From: Clostridiales bacterium | Lineage (GTDB): Bacteria > Bacillota > Peptococcia > DRI-13 > UBA5745 | Direction: 5' to 3' | NCBI GenBank assembly: GCA_009782505.1 | Contig: WRIW01000002.1 | Span: 1 to 57,359 of the forward strand | DNA: 57,359 bases | In this document: piece by piece, positions 1-8,977 of the stretch | Layout: the number at the start of each line of letters is the position of its first letter | Position numbering within the stretch: position 1 is the stretch's first letter | Notes under the pieces: generated by a model | The model's database searches: none | Seen by the model: only the letters and a program-made list of their open reading frames with translations | What the model was told of the DNA's origin: nothing | Made by a program: the position numbers and the translations under genes

Positions 1-897
1 GTCATCGGCGAGGACGTGAGCAGGAACGGCTGCTCCTTCGGCCAGTACGGCGGCCTCCCGGATAAGTATGGCGACAACCGCATCGTCAACTCGCCCCTCA
101 GCGAAGCGGTGATCACCGGGGTGGGTATGGGCGCCGCGGCGTATGGGCTGCGTCCCATCGTGAACCATGACTTCATCGACTTCCTGGGTTGCTGCTTCGA
201 CGAGATACTCAACCAGATCGCCAAGCTGCGCTGGATGATGGGCGGCCAGATGACCGCGCCTCTCACCTTGAATATATTCGCCGGCGGGGGCATGGGCTCA
301 GCTTCGCAGCACTCTCAGAGCCTGGAAGTATTCTTCACCCACATGCCCGGCATCAAGGTAGTGGAGACCTCAAATCCGGCGGACGCCAAGGGGCTCATGG
401 CTTCCGCTATCCGGGACGACAATCCGGTAATGATCATCCACAACCGCGGGCTGATCGGTATGGAGGGGGAGGTGCCCGAGGGCGAGTATCTGGTTCCCAT
501 CGGGAAGGCTAATGTATCCCGGGAAGGCTCGGACGTGACCATCGTATCGTACAGCCGTACGCTGAACTTCTGCCTGGACGCCGCCGAGGATCTGGCGAAA
601 GACGGCATATCAGCCGAGGTCGTAGACTTACGCACCCTGGTGCCCATGGATAAAGAAGCCATATTTCGGTCCCTGGAGAAGACAAGCCGGCTGGTCATCG
701 CCCACGAGGCGGTGGGTGGCAGCGGATTTGGCGCGGAGATCGCGGCGGTCGTGGCGGAAGAAGCCATGGACCTGCTGGATGCGCCCATACGCCGGGTGAC
801 CTCGCCCTTTACCCATATTCCGTTTAACAGAGGCCTGGAAAGGTCGATGTATCCGGATCGGGTCAAGATCGCGGAAGCGGTCAGGGGGATCCTATAA
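1..897 (+). CDS. 2-oxoacid dehydrogenase E1 component, beta subunit (5'-truncated by window edge)
   Basis: Beta subunit of the thiamine-diphosphate E1 component of a pyruvate, acetoin or branched-chain 2-oxoacid dehydrogenase complex; E1 decarboxylates the oxoacid and passes the acyl group to lipoyl-E2. The frame is open from base 1, starting inside the conserved VIGEDV segment, so only the first few dozen residues are missing. The pyrimidine-binding transketolase domain shows the SPLSEAVITG and FIDFLGCCFDEI regions. The transketolase C-terminal domain begins near SDVTIVSYSR and ends with DAPIRRVTSP. The stop overlaps the E2 start by one base (TAATG), so the two are translationally coupled. 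E1 alpha should lie just upstream, outside the window. Which oxoacid is used cannot be decided here. Confidence 0.93.
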   Translation, partial: VIGEDVSRNGCSFGQYGGLPDKYGDNRIVNSPLSEAVITGVGMGAAAYGLRPIVNHDFIDFLGCCFDEILNQIAKLRWMMGGQMTAPLTLNIFAGGGMGSASQHSQSLEVFFTHMPGIKVVETSNPADAKGLMASAIRDDNPVMIIHNRGLIGMEGEVPEGEYLVPIGKANVSREGSDVTIVSYSRTLNFCLDAAEDLAKDGISAEVVDLRTLVPMDKEAIFRSLEKTSRLVIAHEAVGGSGFGAEIAAVVAEEAMDLLDAPIRRVTSPFTHIPFNRGLERSMYPDRVKIAEAVRGIL

Positions 898-2243
898 TGG
901 CATATCAGTTATTGCTGCCGAAATTCGGGATGGCTATGGAAGCCGCGAAGATCATCGAGTGGAAGAAGGACATAGGCGACTACATCGAGAAAGAAGAAGC
1001 GGTGGTAGTCGTCGAGAATGAGAAGCTCACCAACGAGATCGTGAGTATGGAATCCGGCGTGCTTCTGCGGAAGGTGGCCCTGGAAGGCGAGACCTACCAG
1101 GTGGGCGAGCTGCTGGCGTATCTTGGCAAAGAAGGCGAAAAGGTGACGGAGCCGCCTGCCGGCCAGGGCGCGGCAGCCGCAGCAGCATCGCGGGAAGCCG
1201 CGTCCTCCGCAGCCGGTGCGGCGACGCAAGGCGTCGTCAGCGTGGGAGACGCCGCTGTGGCGGCTGCTTCCCCGGCTTCAGGGTCAAGCCAGGGCAAGCG
1301 CGTCCCGGCGTCCCCCCTGGCGAAGAAGCTTGCCGCCCAGCTGGGGTTGGATATAGGCGCCATTGTCGGCAGCGGCCCCGGCGGCCGCGTAGAGAAAGCC
1401 GACGTGGAGAAGTACGCGGCTTCGAGGAAGAGCGCCGCCCCCGCCGTGCAGCCCGGCCAAGCCGGCCAATCGCCGACAGCGCCCCCGGCGCCGACTGAGG
1501 CTCCCGCGTCGTTTTCAGCAGCTACACCGGCGTCTCAGCCTACAGGTTCCGCATACTCCGAAATCCCCTATACCGGCATGCGGCAGGCTGTGGGCGCCAA
1601 CATGCTTAAGGCCTGGGCTACCGTGCCCATGGTCACCCATCACGTGACGGTCGACGCGGGCTGGATACAGGATCTGCGCGCGTCGATGAACGCCGGCGTC
1701 GAAGACAAATCTGCCAGAGTCACCGTCAATGATTTTCTGCTCAAGCTCACCGCGGCGGCGCTGGTGAAGACTCCGGCGGTGAACTCGTCCCTGCAAGGCG
1801 ATAAGATCAGGGTATACAACTATGTCGGCCTGGGCATGGCTACCGCCCTCGCGGACGGCCTTATCGTCCCCGTCATCCATGACGCGGATAAAAAAAGCCT
1901 GCTCCGGATCAGCGGCGAAGCGAAAGACCTGGCGGCCAGAGCCAGAGAAGGGCGTCTCCGGCCCGACGATGTAAGCGGCGGAACCTTCACCGTGACCAAT
2001 CTCGGGGGCTACGGATCAGTGGACGGATTCACCCCCATCGTCAATCCCCCTCAAGCCGCCATACTTGGCGTCGGACGCATCGCCGATACGCCGGCGGTAT
2101 ACCGCGGCGAGATACAGGCGCGGCCGATGATGACCTTATCCTTCACTTACGACCATAGAGTTATCGACGGCGCGGTAGCCGCGGAATTCATCAAAATCCT
2201 GATGGATTTCATCGAGAATCCTCTTCGCGTCATTTGCGAATGA
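897..2243 (+). CDS. Dihydrolipoamide acyltransferase (E2) of a 2-oxoacid dehydrogenase complex
   Basis: E2 core of the complex, 448 residues, transferring the acyl group from lipoamide to CoA. Three parts are visible: a single N-terminal lipoyl domain with the lipoyl lysine at about K43 (NEKLTNE context); an Ala/Pro-rich linker with a peripheral-subunit-binding domain around residues 135-170 (PASPLAKKLA, GSGPGGRVEKADV); and a C-terminal catalytic domain ending in the active-site motif YDHRVIDGA. The NEK lipoyl context differs from the usual TDKA and is tolerated in acetoin/pyruvate-type E2s. It is coupled to the E1 beta gene. No E3 follows directly; an unusual E3 lies 10 kb away at 12923-14713 on the other strand. 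Confidence 0.93.
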   Translation: MAYQLLLPKFGMAMEAAKIIEWKKDIGDYIEKEEAVVVVENEKLTNEIVSMESGVLLRKVALEGETYQVGELLAYLGKEGEKVTEPPAGQGAAAAAASREAASSAAGAATQGVVSVGDAAVAAASPASGSSQGKRVPASPLAKKLAAQLGLDIGAIVGSGPGGRVEKADVEKYAASRKSAAPAVQPGQAGQSPTAPPAPTEAPASFSAATPASQPTGSAYSEIPYTGMRQAVGANMLKAWATVPMVTHHVTVDAGWIQDLRASMNAGVEDKSARVTVNDFLLKLTAAALVKTPAVNSSLQGDKIRVYNYVGLGMATALADGLIVPVIHDADKKSLLRISGEAKDLAARAREGRLRPDDVSGGTFTVTNLGGYGSVDGFTPIVNPPQAAILGVGRIADTPAVYRGEIQARPMMTLSFTYDHRVIDGAVAAEFIKILMDFIENPLRVICE

Positions 2244-2376
2244 ATGAATAACGGAAAAAAAGGAAAAATGTCTTGAAAAGTGAGCTTTCATTGTATAAGA
2301 TGAAAGTGGCGCGTTGACCGGATATAACGCGTTGGTCAATAACTCAAGTTGTGCTGATTTTATCGAGGAAGGGAGG

Positions 2377-2399
2377 GTATAATGCGTTAAGCATTATAC
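2377..2399. promoter_or_regulatory. Perfect inverted repeat upstream of the peptide transporter operon
   Basis: GTATAATGC and GCATTATAC (9 bp arms, 5-base spacer) lie 9 bases before the first transporter gene. In DNA this could be an operator. In RNA it would be a small hairpin next to the weak ribosome binding site (AAGG). A second inverted pair, TTGACC / GGTCAA, lies about 50 bases further upstream (near 2315-2340). The remainder of 2244-2408 contains nothing else recognised. Confidence 0.4.
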
Positions 2400-2408
2400 A
2401 AGGCGTGT

Positions 2409-3365
2409 ATGTCAACATATATCATACGAAGATTATTCCATTCAGTGATCATCATTCTCATCGTAAGCCTGATCGTGTTTCTCCTGCTAAGGGCTTTGCC
2501 GGGCGATCCGATCATGATGTTGATTGCCCAGAACACCAATATGGAGTGGACCCCGGAGATGATAGAGGCCCTGCGAGACTCCAAAGGGCTGAACGATTCT
2601 TTGCCTGTTCAGTACTTTCGATGGTTTTCCATGATGTTGCGGGGGGATTTTGGCGTCTCGATCATGCATAATTATAATATCGGCGAGCAGTTGAAAAGCA
2701 AGGTCGTCGTATCCATGATGCTGGGCATATGTTCTTTCGCGGTCTCCATCATCGTGGGGCCCCTTCTCGGCATTATCAGCGCTATACGAAGGGGGAAGTT
2801 CATCGACAATGTGGTTACGATATTTGCGAATATCGGCATCACCGCGCCTCAGTTCTGGATCGCTATCCTGCTCATATTCCTGTTTAGTATGAGGCTCCAG
2901 CTCTTGCCGATCTATGGATATACCCTGCCGTGGGTCAATCTCGGGCTTTGCATAAGGCAGAGTATACTCCCTGTATTTGTCACGGCGCTGGGGCCCATCG
3001 CTTCTACCGCCCGACAGACACGCTCCAGTGTCCTTGAGGTTCTTGGCGAAGACTATGTCAGGACAGCTTGGGCGAAAGGCATGAATGAGAGAAAGGTGCT
3101 CATGAAGCACGTATTAAAGAATTCTCTTATGCCCATCGTGACTCTTCAAGGCACGATGCTTCGTCAAATCGTCGGCGGTTCTGTGGTAGTAGAAAGGGTT
3201 TTCGTTATCCCCGGGATGGGAAAATTCATGGTCGACGCTATGCAGGGCAGGGACTATACCGTGGTGCAGAGCGTGACCGTTGTAATGACGCTGGTGGTCG
3301 TGATATCCTACCTGATCGTAGATCTGTTGTACGGGTGGGTCGACCCCAGAATCCAATACGATTGA
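2409..3365 (+). CDS. dppB: Dipeptide/oligopeptide-type ABC transporter permease (DppB-like)
   Basis: Inner-membrane permease of 318 residues, the usual length for DppB/OppB/NikB. It has an N-terminal membrane segment followed by the family hallmark RALPGDP near residue 30, about five further hydrophobic segments, and the cytoplasmic EAA loop (EDYVRTAWAKGM) that docks to the ATPases. It is first of four co-directional genes with gaps of 18 bases, 20 bases and a 4-base overlap. No extracellular solute-binding protein is present upstream or downstream, so the ligand (peptide, nickel, sugar-peptide or other) cannot be inferred. The start ATG has only a weak AAGG Shine-Dalgarno. Confidence 0.92.
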   Translation: MSTYIIRRLFHSVIIILIVSLIVFLLLRALPGDPIMMLIAQNTNMEWTPEMIEALRDSKGLNDSLPVQYFRWFSMMLRGDFGVSIMHNYNIGEQLKSKVVVSMMLGICSFAVSIIVGPLLGIISAIRRGKFIDNVVTIFANIGITAPQFWIAILLIFLFSMRLQLLPIYGYTLPWVNLGLCIRQSILPVFVTALGPIASTARQTRSSVLEVLGEDYVRTAWAKGMNERKVLMKHVLKNSLMPIVTLQGTMLRQIVGGSVVVERVFVIPGMGKFMVDAMQGRDYTVVQSVTVVMTLVVVISYLIVDLLYGWVDPRIQYD

Positions 3366-3383
3366 TGAAGGGGGATTGAAGTT

Positions 3384-4322
3384 ATGGATAATAGTCAGGT
3401 CTTTTATGACAGCCAGATACCGGTCATCCCCACGGATGAATTCGAAGTATTGGAGGACGAGCTCCTACCGCCGGTTAATGAGATCAAGCGATTTTTCCGG
3501 GTGCTTTTCAGCAGAAAAATCGTCCTTTTCGCGGCTATATTACTTGTAGCGATCATCATCATCGCTGTTTTTGCCAACGCCGTCGCTCCATTTGACCCGT
3601 ATACGCAGAATCTGAAGAATGTACTTCAGGAACCAGACGGCACACACCTTCTCGGGACGGACGCTTTGGGCCGGGATCTGCTCAGTCGTATCATTCACGG
3701 GGCGCGAGTGGCGTTGCTGGTCGGGTTTTTCACCGTCATGGTAGCGGCCGCCGTGGGCACGACCATCGGGTTGGTGGCGGGCTTTGCCGGAGGCGCGATC
3801 CAGTCGGTAATCATGAGGATCACCGACGCCATCACCTCTATACCTAACCTCATCATTTCGCTGCTGATCGTCGGCATACTCAGAGCGGGCGTCACATCGG
3901 TGGTCATCGCCGTAGCGGCCGGTATGTTTCCCGGATATATCCGTATGGTGAACGGCCAGGTCATGTCCGTTAAGCAAAACGACTATGTCATGGCGGAGCG
4001 CGCTATGGGCGCCTCCTGGGGCAGGATCGCGTTTAAGCATATCCTGCCAAACTGCATGTCTCCCATCATCGTCATGATGACCATGATGCTGGGCGGTTCT
4101 ATCATGGCGGAAGCCGGGCTCAGCTACCTTGGCATAGGCATCACCCCGCCCACAGCGGCGTGGGGCGCCATGTGCTACGACGGATACAAGTACCTGATGA
4201 CCAGACCGCTCCTGTCCATCGCCCCGGGCTTCGCCATCATGCTGCTGGTCTTTTCCTTCAACATGATCGGAGACGGGCTGCGTGACGCGCTTGATCCCAG
4301 GCTGCGCGGGACATTAAATTGA
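3384..4322 (+). CDS. dppC: Dipeptide/oligopeptide-type ABC transporter permease (DppC-like)
   Basis: Second permease of the transporter, 312 residues. It has the DppC/OppC layout: a cytoplasmic N-terminal stretch, a first membrane helix around residues 48-68, the conserved periplasmic-side sequence DPYTQNLKNVL followed by HLLGTDALGRDLLSR, then five helices and an EAA loop (NDYVMAERAMGAS). The C terminus, GDGLRDALDPRLRG, is characteristic of the family. It forms the heterodimeric channel with the preceding permease. The start is an ATG preceded by GGGGATTGAAGTT. Confidence 0.93.
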   Translation: MDNSQVFYDSQIPVIPTDEFEVLEDELLPPVNEIKRFFRVLFSRKIVLFAAILLVAIIIIAVFANAVAPFDPYTQNLKNVLQEPDGTHLLGTDALGRDLLSRIIHGARVALLVGFFTVMVAAAVGTTIGLVAGFAGGAIQSVIMRITDAITSIPNLIISLLIVGILRAGVTSVVIAVAAGMFPGYIRMVNGQVMSVKQNDYVMAERAMGASWGRIAFKHILPNCMSPIIVMMTMMLGGSIMAEAGLSYLGIGITPPTAAWGAMCYDGYKYLMTRPLLSIAPGFAIMLLVFSFNMIGDGLRDALDPRLRGTLN

Positions 4323-4342
4323 AAAGGATAAGGTGCTGATAT

Positions 4343-5320
4343 ATGGATAGATTGTTAACGGTTACCGGGCTCTCCACGGAGTTCCGGACAGAACGGGGTA
4401 TCGTAAAGGCGGTCAACAATATCTCGTATACGGTGAATGAGAGCGAGATCGTGGGGCTGGTGGGCGAGAGCGGCTGCGGCAAGTCGGTCAGCCAGCTTTC
4501 CGTGATGCAGCTTATACCGAACCCTCCGGGCAGGATCGTCGCCGGCTCCGTCGACTTCGACGGGACTGATCTCTTGCAGTATAAGCGGGAAAGCAACGAA
4601 ATGTGCGCCATCCGGGGCCGGTATATATCCATGATATTTCAGGAGCCCATGACCTCGTTGAATCCGGCATTGACTATATGCAGGCAGATGACCGAGGTGA
4701 TGATCGAGCACTTGGGTACGGAGTACAAAGAGGCAAGGGAAAAGAGCATCGATATGCTGGATCAGGTGGGCATCCCGGACGCCGCCAAGAGGATAGACGA
4801 CTATCCCCACCAGTTCTCCGGCGGGATGAGGCAGCGCGTCATGGTCGCCATGGCTATGCTTTGCAACCCGAAGATGATCATCGCGGATGAGGCGACGACG
4901 GCCCTGGACGCCACCATACAGGCCCAGCTGCTGGAGCTCCTCTATGGCATGGTGGACAAGTATAAGACGGCGCTGGTCATGGTGACGCACAACTTAGGCG
5001 TCGTGGCCAGATATGTCAACCGGATCAATGTCATGTACGCCGGCAGCATAGTGGAGTCGGGTACGGTAAACGAGATTTGGGCGAATCCCATGCATCCCTA
5101 TACGGAAGGACTCTTAAGCTGCGTACCCCGATTGGGGGAAAAACTGGTTCCCATCAAAGGCATGCCGCCGTCGCTGGTCAATAGACCGGATACCTGTCCC
5201 TTCGCCGCTCGCTGCCGCTATCGTCAGAAGCAATGCTTCGAGCAGCCTGTAAGCGAGCTGACCCTTGTGGAAGGTACCCATTACTCCGCGTGCGCAGTGA
5301 AACTGGAGGGTAAGGTATGA
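4343..5320 (+). CDS. dppD: Peptide ABC transporter ATP-binding protein (DppD/OppD-like)
   Basis: First ATPase of the transporter, 325 residues. It carries Walker A (GESGCGKS near residue 40), a Q-loop (FQEPMTSLNP), the signature FSGGMRQR, Walker B (MIIADEATTALD) and the switch histidine (VTHNLG). The C-terminal extension typical of the oligopeptide group is present, with cysteines in CPFAARCRYRQKQC that in this group can ligate an iron-sulfur cluster. Its stop overlaps the next start (ATGA), pointing to coupled expression with the partner ATPase. Confidence 0.94.
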   Translation: MDRLLTVTGLSTEFRTERGIVKAVNNISYTVNESEIVGLVGESGCGKSVSQLSVMQLIPNPPGRIVAGSVDFDGTDLLQYKRESNEMCAIRGRYISMIFQEPMTSLNPALTICRQMTEVMIEHLGTEYKEAREKSIDMLDQVGIPDAAKRIDDYPHQFSGGMRQRVMVAMAMLCNPKMIIADEATTALDATIQAQLLELLYGMVDKYKTALVMVTHNLGVVARYVNRINVMYAGSIVESGTVNEIWANPMHPYTEGLLSCVPRLGEKLVPIKGMPPSLVNRPDTCPFAARCRYRQKQCFEQPVSELTLVEGTHYSACAVKLEGKV

Positions 5321-6315
5321 GCGAGACGACTACAGTAAAAAGCGAAAACATCGTTGATATTCAGAATTTGAAAATGTATTTCCCCGTGAGACGCGGTCTG
5401 CTCAGGAAAAAGATCGGAGACGTCAAGGCATTGGACAACGTCTCGATTTCCATCAAGCCCGGAGAGACTCTGGGGCTGGTGGGCGAGAGCGGCTGTGGTA
5501 AGACGACGATGGGGCGCTGCATCCTTCGTCTGTATAAACCCACGGAAGGGAATATTATATTTCAGGGGGACGATATTTCCAACTATACTGATCATGATTT
5601 GCGCCATACAAGGCGCGATATGGCCATTATTTTCCAGGATCCTTACAGTTCCCTCAACCCCCGCAAGAACTCCGGCACCATCGTGGGCGAGCCATTATTG
5701 ATCCATAATCTGACGAAAAGCAGGAAGGAGTATGAGGACAGAGTCGCGGAGCTTTTCATCATGTCCGGCCTAAGTCCGGATATGACGGATCGCTATCCTC
5801 ACGAGTTCTCCGGCGGGCAGCGCCAGAGGTTATCCGTAGCCAGAGCCCTTGCCGGCGACCCTTCCCTCATCGTATGCGACGAGCCCATTTCGGCTTTGGA
5901 TGTGTCGATGCAGGCGCAGATACTGAACCTTCTTCAGGAGCTTCAGGTGAAGAGGGGCAAGCTTAGTTACCTGTTCATCTCCCACGATCTGATGGCCGTA
6001 CAGTACATCAGCCACCGAATAGCGGTGATGTACCTGGGCAAGATCGTAGAGATGTCCGCCTCCGCCGATCTGTACGCGAATACGCTTCATCCTTATTCTC
6101 AGGCGCTTCTCTCCGCCCAGCCCGTACCGGATCCGGTGGTCGAGGCTACCCGCAAGAGGATCATCCTCACCGGGGACGTCCCCACGCCTCTGAATCCGCC
6201 CTCGGGGTGCTCGTTCCATCCCCGCTGCTTCATGGCGAAACCGGAGTGCTCGGTGGAGACGCCGCAGCTCAGGGACGTGGGCAACGGGCATTTGGTCGCC
6301 TGCCACTGCGTATAA
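5317..6315 (+). CDS. dppF: Peptide ABC transporter ATP-binding protein (DppF/OppF-like)
   Basis: Second ATPase, 332 residues, partner of the preceding ATP-binding protein. Motifs: Walker A GESGCGKTT, Q-loop IIFQDPYSSLNPR, signature FSGGQRQR, Walker B LIVCDEPISALD, H-switch FISHDL. The C-terminal domain PPSGCSFHPRCFMAKPEC is the usual OppF-type cysteine-containing tail. It is last in the operon and is followed after 34 bases by a strong hairpin that would end transcription. Confidence 0.94.
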   Translation: MSETTTVKSENIVDIQNLKMYFPVRRGLLRKKIGDVKALDNVSISIKPGETLGLVGESGCGKTTMGRCILRLYKPTEGNIIFQGDDISNYTDHDLRHTRRDMAIIFQDPYSSLNPRKNSGTIVGEPLLIHNLTKSRKEYEDRVAELFIMSGLSPDMTDRYPHEFSGGQRQRLSVARALAGDPSLIVCDEPISALDVSMQAQILNLLQELQVKRGKLSYLFISHDLMAVQYISHRIAVMYLGKIVEMSASADLYANTLHPYSQALLSAQPVPDPVVEATRKRIILTGDVPTPLNPPSGCSFHPRCFMAKPECSVETPQLRDVGNGHLVACHCV

Positions 6316-6349
6316 AGAGAGTTTATCAGGACATACCAAGGAATCAAAG

Positions 6350-6385
6350 AATCCCGGAAGCAGTCGTAAATCTGCTTCCGGGATT
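6350..6385. terminator. Hairpin terminator between convergent genes
   Basis: A perfect 14-bp inverted repeat (AATCCCGGAAGCAG and its complement) with an 8-base loop sits between the convergent transporter operon (+) and the URO-D-like gene (-). The T-tract on the plus side is short (TTTG), so it may work in both directions or mainly as an RNA 3' end stabiliser. Confidence 0.7.
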
Positions 6386-6437
6386 TGATCGTTGTGCCGG
6401 GCGCCTAGGCGCGGCGACTTGCCGTGATCGTACAGTT

Positions 6438-7409
6438 TTACTTGTAGTACGTGCCCTTCAGCTTCTCAAACTCGTCGTTGACCCAGTCCGAACGCTGCTG
6501 GGCGACGGGATCCTCGCTGGGGCCCCCGCCCAGGAAGGCGAAGCCGCCGCCGGGGGCCAGGTCGTCCAGAAGCTTCTTTACCTTACCCCGGATCTCCTCC
6601 TCGGTGACGTCGATGTGAGGCAGGAAAGACCTTGATTCGACCCCGGCGCAAATCACCAGGTCGTTGCCGAATTTCTTCTTGATCGCTACCAGATCATTGG
6701 AAGACTGGGCGGGATCCCAGCCATTGAAGCCCATATCCACTACGTCGTCAAGGAAGGCCTCAAAATGCCCGCAGTTGTGATGGACGGCCAGATAACCCCT
6801 GTCCTTGAAGAACTTCAGGTAACGCCGCCAGGCAGGGGCAAAGATATCCTGGAAAACCTCCAGGGAGACGAAAGGATTGCGCTCATGGGCGATGTCGTCC
6901 CCCAACATGATGTAGTCAGGCTTGTAGTATTTGAGGAAATCATCGGCTATACCTAAGGCGCCGTCGCAGAGAAAGTCCATCAGGGCTTTCACTTCCTCCG
7001 GCTCTTCGATACAAGCCATCAGGCCTTCCGTAAAGCCCATGAACGCCATCAGCTGCTGAAAGAAGCCGAAGATGGAGGTTCCGCCCCCCCGGGGCAGCTC
7101 GGGATCGGCGTCCTTTAAGTCTTCCTTAGCCGCGGCCTCCCAGTCGATATGGGAAAAGTCAGGATACTTAATGACGTCCCGCCACCTACGGATATCGTCC
7201 AGGAGGAAGACGTCGTTTCTGGGCAGAGCCGCTTTGATGGAACTCCCCTCATCCGTCCACTCTACCCCGAAGAGATCCTTACCCACGCCGTTGACCCGGT
7301 TCCCTTGGAGGAATTTCGGCCCCATTCCCCAGAAAATACTATACCGGGGTATGTATTCCGGTTCTTCCCCGCGCAAGGTCCGTAAAAAGTTTTCTTTCAC
7401 GCTAAGCAT
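6438..7409 (-). CDS. URO-D / corrinoid methyltransferase family protein
   Basis: A 323-residue protein of the uroporphyrinogen decarboxylase superfamily. The N terminus (MLSVKENFLRTLRGEEPEYIP) and the GDDIAHERNPF region match the branch found in methyltransferases such as MtaA/MtbA and aryl-ether demethylation systems. A VHHNCGH segment supplies the H-x-C-G zinc ligand pair known from methylcobamide:thiol methyltransferases and not needed by true URO-D; this favours methyl transfer. No corrinoid protein or activator is adjacent, so the methyl donor is unknown. It is transcribed divergently from the dehydratase-family gene at 7623. A role in haem synthesis is less likely because no hem genes are nearby. 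Confidence 0.78.
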   Translation of the reverse strand: MLSVKENFLRTLRGEEPEYIPRYSIFWGMGPKFLQGNRVNGVGKDLFGVEWTDEGSSIKAALPRNDVFLLDDIRRWRDVIKYPDFSHIDWEAAAKEDLKDADPELPRGGGTSIFGFFQQLMAFMGFTEGLMACIEEPEEVKALMDFLCDGALGIADDFLKYYKPDYIMLGDDIAHERNPFVSLEVFQDIFAPAWRRYLKFFKDRGYLAVHHNCGHFEAFLDDVVDMGFNGWDPAQSSNDLVAIKKKFGNDLVICAGVESRSFLPHIDVTEEEIRGKVKKLLDDLAPGGGFAFLGGGPSEDPVAQQRSDWVNDEFEKLKGTYYK

Positions 7410-7510
7410 TCGTTACCCTCCTCGCATTATCGCTTGTCGCTTATCCTTCGGGTCGCGCCCGTTTCCCTTCAATCATAGCACAGCGATTATACAAAGGAAA
7501 GGAATAATCA

Positions 7511-7539
7511 TTGACGATTTTACGTTTTCGATATAGTAT
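7511..7539 (+). promoter_or_regulatory. Promoter (copy 1 of a shared element) for the 7623-11294 operon
   Basis: TTGACG (7511-7516), 17-base spacer, TAGTAT (7534-7539). The whole 31-base stretch 7510-7540 recurs with only three substitutions at 14847-14877, upstream of another paralogue. The conserved spacer suggests an operator inside the promoter. The rest of the divergent region 7410-7622 holds no gene that I can see. Confidence 0.6.
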
Positions 7540-7622
7540 TTACGTATAATCATTTGATGAAAGAAATTCTTTTGGCGTGACGTAAATATTGAATTTAGAT
7601 CAAGGATTAGGAGGGATATATC

Positions 7623-8948
7623 GTGAGCAAAGGACAGATCTATGAGACCAGGCCCCTTGAGTTTTGGGATAAAGCCAAGGAGCTGCGGGCAGGCTGGCAG
7701 AAATCCATCGAGAGTAAGGTGAAGATCGTCGGGCAGGGCAATACGGGCGGGTTCAACTGCGACTGGAGCGCCGCGTTCCCCGCCCTGACCGTCATCGAAG
7801 ACAATCCCGTAGGCGCCATGATGCAGAATAAAAACGAGCCCTACGCCCGTAAGGCCCGCCTGGCCAGCGAGGTTCGCGGCTGGGGCCGGGAGATCTGCGG
7901 CTACCAGGGGAACTGCTGGGGCGGCCAGTTCCTGGGCTACATCGAGGACGGCACCCCTTGGCCGGATCGCAAGCTGGTAGTGCCTATGCCCTGCGTATGC
8001 GACCAGCACGCCAAGCGTGGCCAGCAGGCCAGGGACTTCGAGAACATGCCCCAGTGGATGGCGGATCAGCTGATCTACTTCGGCCCCTTTGATGAAGAAC
8101 GCAATAAAGCGATGATGGAGCACAAGGTCTACTGCAACTGGCGTATGCTCAACGACGTGGAGCGCATCTTCGGCCAGCAGTGTGACGACGAGGAGTTGGT
8201 GAATCTCATCAGCGGCATGAGCGAGATCAGGGACTACGGACGGGAGATCACCTACCTCATGGGTCAGACCATACCCGCCCCCATCTCGGTGAAGGACCTT
8301 TATTCGGTATATACCCTGGGCAGCCTCACGAAGATCGATCCCCAGGATACCATCGACTTCTGGAAAATGGTTCGGGACGAGGTGAAGTGGCGGGCGGACA
8401 ATCAGATCGCCGCCGTGGGGAATGAACAGTTCCGCTTCGTAGAAGCCCATCCGCCGTCCTGGCATTATATGAAGTATTACCGCTATCTGGAGCAGTTTGG
8501 CGCCATCTGCCTGGGCTCACAGTACTCCCATCTCATGAGCGGCTGCCCGGAAATCAAGCCCGACGGCACCATCGGCGTGCGGGACACCTTCCGCTATCCG
8601 GCGGACACCCCCATCGAGACCAGGGAAGACATCGTGCGCATTGGGATAGGCAGGGAAGCCAGATCCCTCAACTCCTTCAAGATGGACGAGTACATCAGGC
8701 GGGACGCCATCGTGGAGTTCGCCAAGATCATGCAGGCAAACGGCGCCCTGCTGGCCATATGGCGCCACGGCGTAGGCTGCACCCTCACCCGCAAGGAGCA
8801 GGCCATGTACCTGAAGGAAGCGGGCCTGAGCGTCATGCACTATGAAGGCAGCCAGCCGGGGGATCGCACCGACCTGGACGAGAAGCGTTTCCTCGACCAG
8901 CTGGATACGTGGATGCAGAGCCTGGGCCTGGCCAAGCGGGCAAACTAA
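7623..8948 (+). CDS. 2-hydroxyacyl-CoA dehydratase / benzoyl-CoA reductase family large subunit, copy 1
   Basis: A 441-residue member of the HgdA / BcrB / BzdO family, whose members bind a [4Fe-4S] cluster and reduce or dehydrate an acyl-CoA using electrons from an ATP-driven activator. Candidate cluster cysteines are C92, C98, C124 and C126 (ICGYQGNCWGG, PMPCVCDQHAKRGQ) and the C-terminal GVGCTLTRKEQ. It starts with GTG after AGGAGGGATATATC. Very similar copies occur at 9972, 14942 and 18575; only the copy at 18575 has a small-subunit partner and activators beside it, so this one must borrow partners or act differently. The segment after GSQY (residues about 302-356) differs from the other copies and may set substrate choice (inference). 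It is followed after 29 bases by an aldolase gene. Confidence 0.85.
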   Translation: MSKGQIYETRPLEFWDKAKELRAGWQKSIESKVKIVGQGNTGGFNCDWSAAFPALTVIEDNPVGAMMQNKNEPYARKARLASEVRGWGREICGYQGNCWGGQFLGYIEDGTPWPDRKLVVPMPCVCDQHAKRGQQARDFENMPQWMADQLIYFGPFDEERNKAMMEHKVYCNWRMLNDVERIFGQQCDDEELVNLISGMSEIRDYGREITYLMGQTIPAPISVKDLYSVYTLGSLTKIDPQDTIDFWKMVRDEVKWRADNQIAAVGNEQFRFVEAHPPSWHYMKYYRYLEQFGAICLGSQYSHLMSGCPEIKPDGTIGVRDTFRYPADTPIETREDIVRIGIGREARSLNSFKMDEYIRRDAIVEFAKIMQANGALLAIWRHGVGCTLTRKEQAMYLKEAGLSVMHYEGSQPGDRTDLDEKRFLDQLDTWMQSLGLAKRAN

Positions 8949-8977
8949 AGCAGAATGAACATTAGGAGGGATTATAT

